Positions 5,216 through 6,108 of a stretch of DNA of 6,108 bases are shown piece after piece; the stretch's first letter is position 1; every line of letters begins with the position of its first letter. The position numbers and the translations under genes are program-made. The notes under the pieces were generated by a model that saw nothing but the letters and a program-made list of their open reading frames with translations, was not told where the DNA came from and ran no database searches. Origin of the DNA: an uncultured Chloroflexota bacterium (GTDB lineage: Bacteria; Chloroflexota; Anaerolineae; Aggregatilineales; Phototrophicaceae); NCBI GenBank assembly GCA_937927665.1, contig CALBRY010000177.1:1-6108 (forward strand). The letters are read 5' to 3'.

Positions 5216-6108
5216 CAATTCTCCTGAAGCCACTGCATCGCGGCAACGAGCAGCACACCAGCAATATTGCTGACTTCGTCCGTATCGTAATTTCGATAGT
5301 AGCATTCCGTTTTCATAACAAGCGCGAGGTGCAGGGTGTAGAGATGGCAACGGACATCCTCGTCATGCGTAAAGGTGGTTTTTCCGTAACCACGCATACT
5401 TTCAGAAACACCACCGAAGGCTAACGCGCGAAACTGCGCTTCCATCAGCGGGTCAGCCCAGAGTGCGCGCTCAAAATCGATGATGCCGATCACGCGACCA
5501 TCCCTGACGAAAACATTCGGATCCCAAGCATCCCAATGCACTAACCGGGGAACGGTAACCGTTTCTAGAGAGGGCGCATGTTTCAGAACCACAGCGCGGA
5601 TAGCATCCACATCGAAACCAAAAAAATAAGCATTCTTTCTCACACCGTCTTCCAGCACAGAATCCACAATCTTGATGAACGCCTCTTTCCAAGTATCTCC
5701 GCGTAAGGCACTGTTGCCGTCGTAGCCATAATACGTGCCCGTAAACCCATTGACCTCGCGGACAATCACGCCGATCTGCCGATCGATTTCCGCTTTTTCC
5801 GCTGGCGGCAGCACCTTGTTAATGTGTTCCAAGTTGTCCCCGGTCAGCTTTTCCATAAAGAAATAATCCGAATCGCATAAATCCCGGGCAGTATCGAAAT
5901 AATAGATTTCTGGCACAGGGATAGCGGGATTCTGACCAACCAGACGCATCGAGTCCACTTCAGTGGTCATGAGACTTTTTTCATACGTCATCACTTCAGC
6001 TTCTCTGGGCGGCGCGATCTTCAGGATTACCTCTCGACCATCCGCTAATCGGACACAGTAGGCGGCGTTAAACCATCCATCCTTTAGCTCACGCACCGCA
6101 TCATCACC
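5215..6108 (-). CDS. APH-family phosphotransferase (5' end outside the window)
   Basis: Kinase-like enzyme of the aminoglycoside/choline/homoserine kinase fold, transferring phosphate from a nucleotide to a hydroxyl on a small molecule; substrate not deducible. Counting from a GTG at 6096: GWFNAAY (7-13) and VILKIAPP (23-30, K26 the likely nucleotide-binding lysine), E46 the likely helix-C partner, hinge-like YFFMEKL (78-84), catalytic-loop motif HWDAWDPN (187-194, form HxDxxxxN with D189 catalytic), and IIDFERALWADP (205-216, D207 for metal binding). Relatives normally have about 20-30 residues before the GWFNA motif, and the frame stays open with no stop from 6096 to the window end (GDDAVRELKDGWF), so the GTG is probably internal and the gene partial here. 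It overlaps the MATE gene by 1 nt, hence one operon. An antibiotic-modifying role is possible but unproven; many family members are unrelated to resistance. Confidence 0.88.
   Translation of the reverse strand, partial: GDDAVRELKDGWFNAAYCVRLADGREVILKIAPPREAEVMTYEKSLMTTEVDSMRLVGQNPAIPVPEIYYFDTARDLCDSDYFFMEKLTGDNLEHINKVLPPAEKAEIDRQIGVIVREVNGFTGTYYGYDGNSALRGDTWKEAFIKIVDSVLEDGVRKNAYFFGFDVDAIRAVVLKHAPSLETVTVPRLVHWDAWDPNVFVRDGRVIGIIDFERALWADPLMEAQFRALAFGGVSESMRGYGKTTFTHDEDVRCHLYTLHLALVMKTECYYRNYDTDEVSNIAGVLLVAAMQWLQEN

Noticed and set aside
5216..5350. 45-residue N-terminal extension of the MATE protein
   Set aside because: It lies entirely over the 3' end of the phosphotransferase gene in another frame, is rich in Cys/Arg without membrane character, and a better start with AGGAG exists at 5215.

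Overview
The window is bacterial DNA with tightly packed genes, nearly all on the minus strand. Taxonomy is uncertain. A PadR/HAAS pair, a degraded bacterial Calx-beta-like surface-protein repeat and an IS630-type transposase relic together would fit Chloroflexota (Anaerolineae-like) or another environmental lineage rich in such repeats. That is inference from family familiarity, not a match I could run.

Right part (3860-6108, minus strand): a two-gene operon. An APH-fold small-molecule phosphotransferase, cut at its 5' end by the window edge, overlaps by 1 nt (TGATG) a 12-TM MATE multidrug/drug-Na+ antiporter. One protein could modify a compound and the other export it, so a resistance or detoxification pair is plausible.

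Middle part (about 3150-3859): a gene graveyard of about 700 bp. A plus-strand remnant keeps an extended -10 promoter, a ribosome binding site and a signal peptide. It then runs into a Calx-beta-like repeat that is split over three reading frames. Next to it, on the minus strand, is a transposase relic whose N-terminal tip is joined almost directly to a C-terminal motif, with the middle missing.

Left-middle part (1751-3150, minus strand): a PadR repressor gene overlaps by 8 nt a gene for a HAAS-domain membrane protein. Its promoter is clear: TTGACA, 18 bp, TATATT. Two copies of the same 19-bp palindrome (TACTGT-N7-ACAGTA) lie on it, one between the -35 and -10 boxes and one over the expected transcription start. 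This is strong sequence evidence for autorepression.

Left part (1-1602, minus strand): after a 133-148 bp gap come a small four-TM protein (DUF6326-like) and, 18 bp later, a zinc-free MDR oxidoreductase of the quinone-reductase type. The gap holds a 15-bp exact copy of a piece of the padR promoter, so PadR might also reach this pair. At the extreme left edge there may be the first 26 codons of another minus-strand gene.

No rRNA, tRNA, CRISPR array or intact mobile element was seen. The clearest new content is the padR operator architecture and the two relics; no wholly new system is evident.
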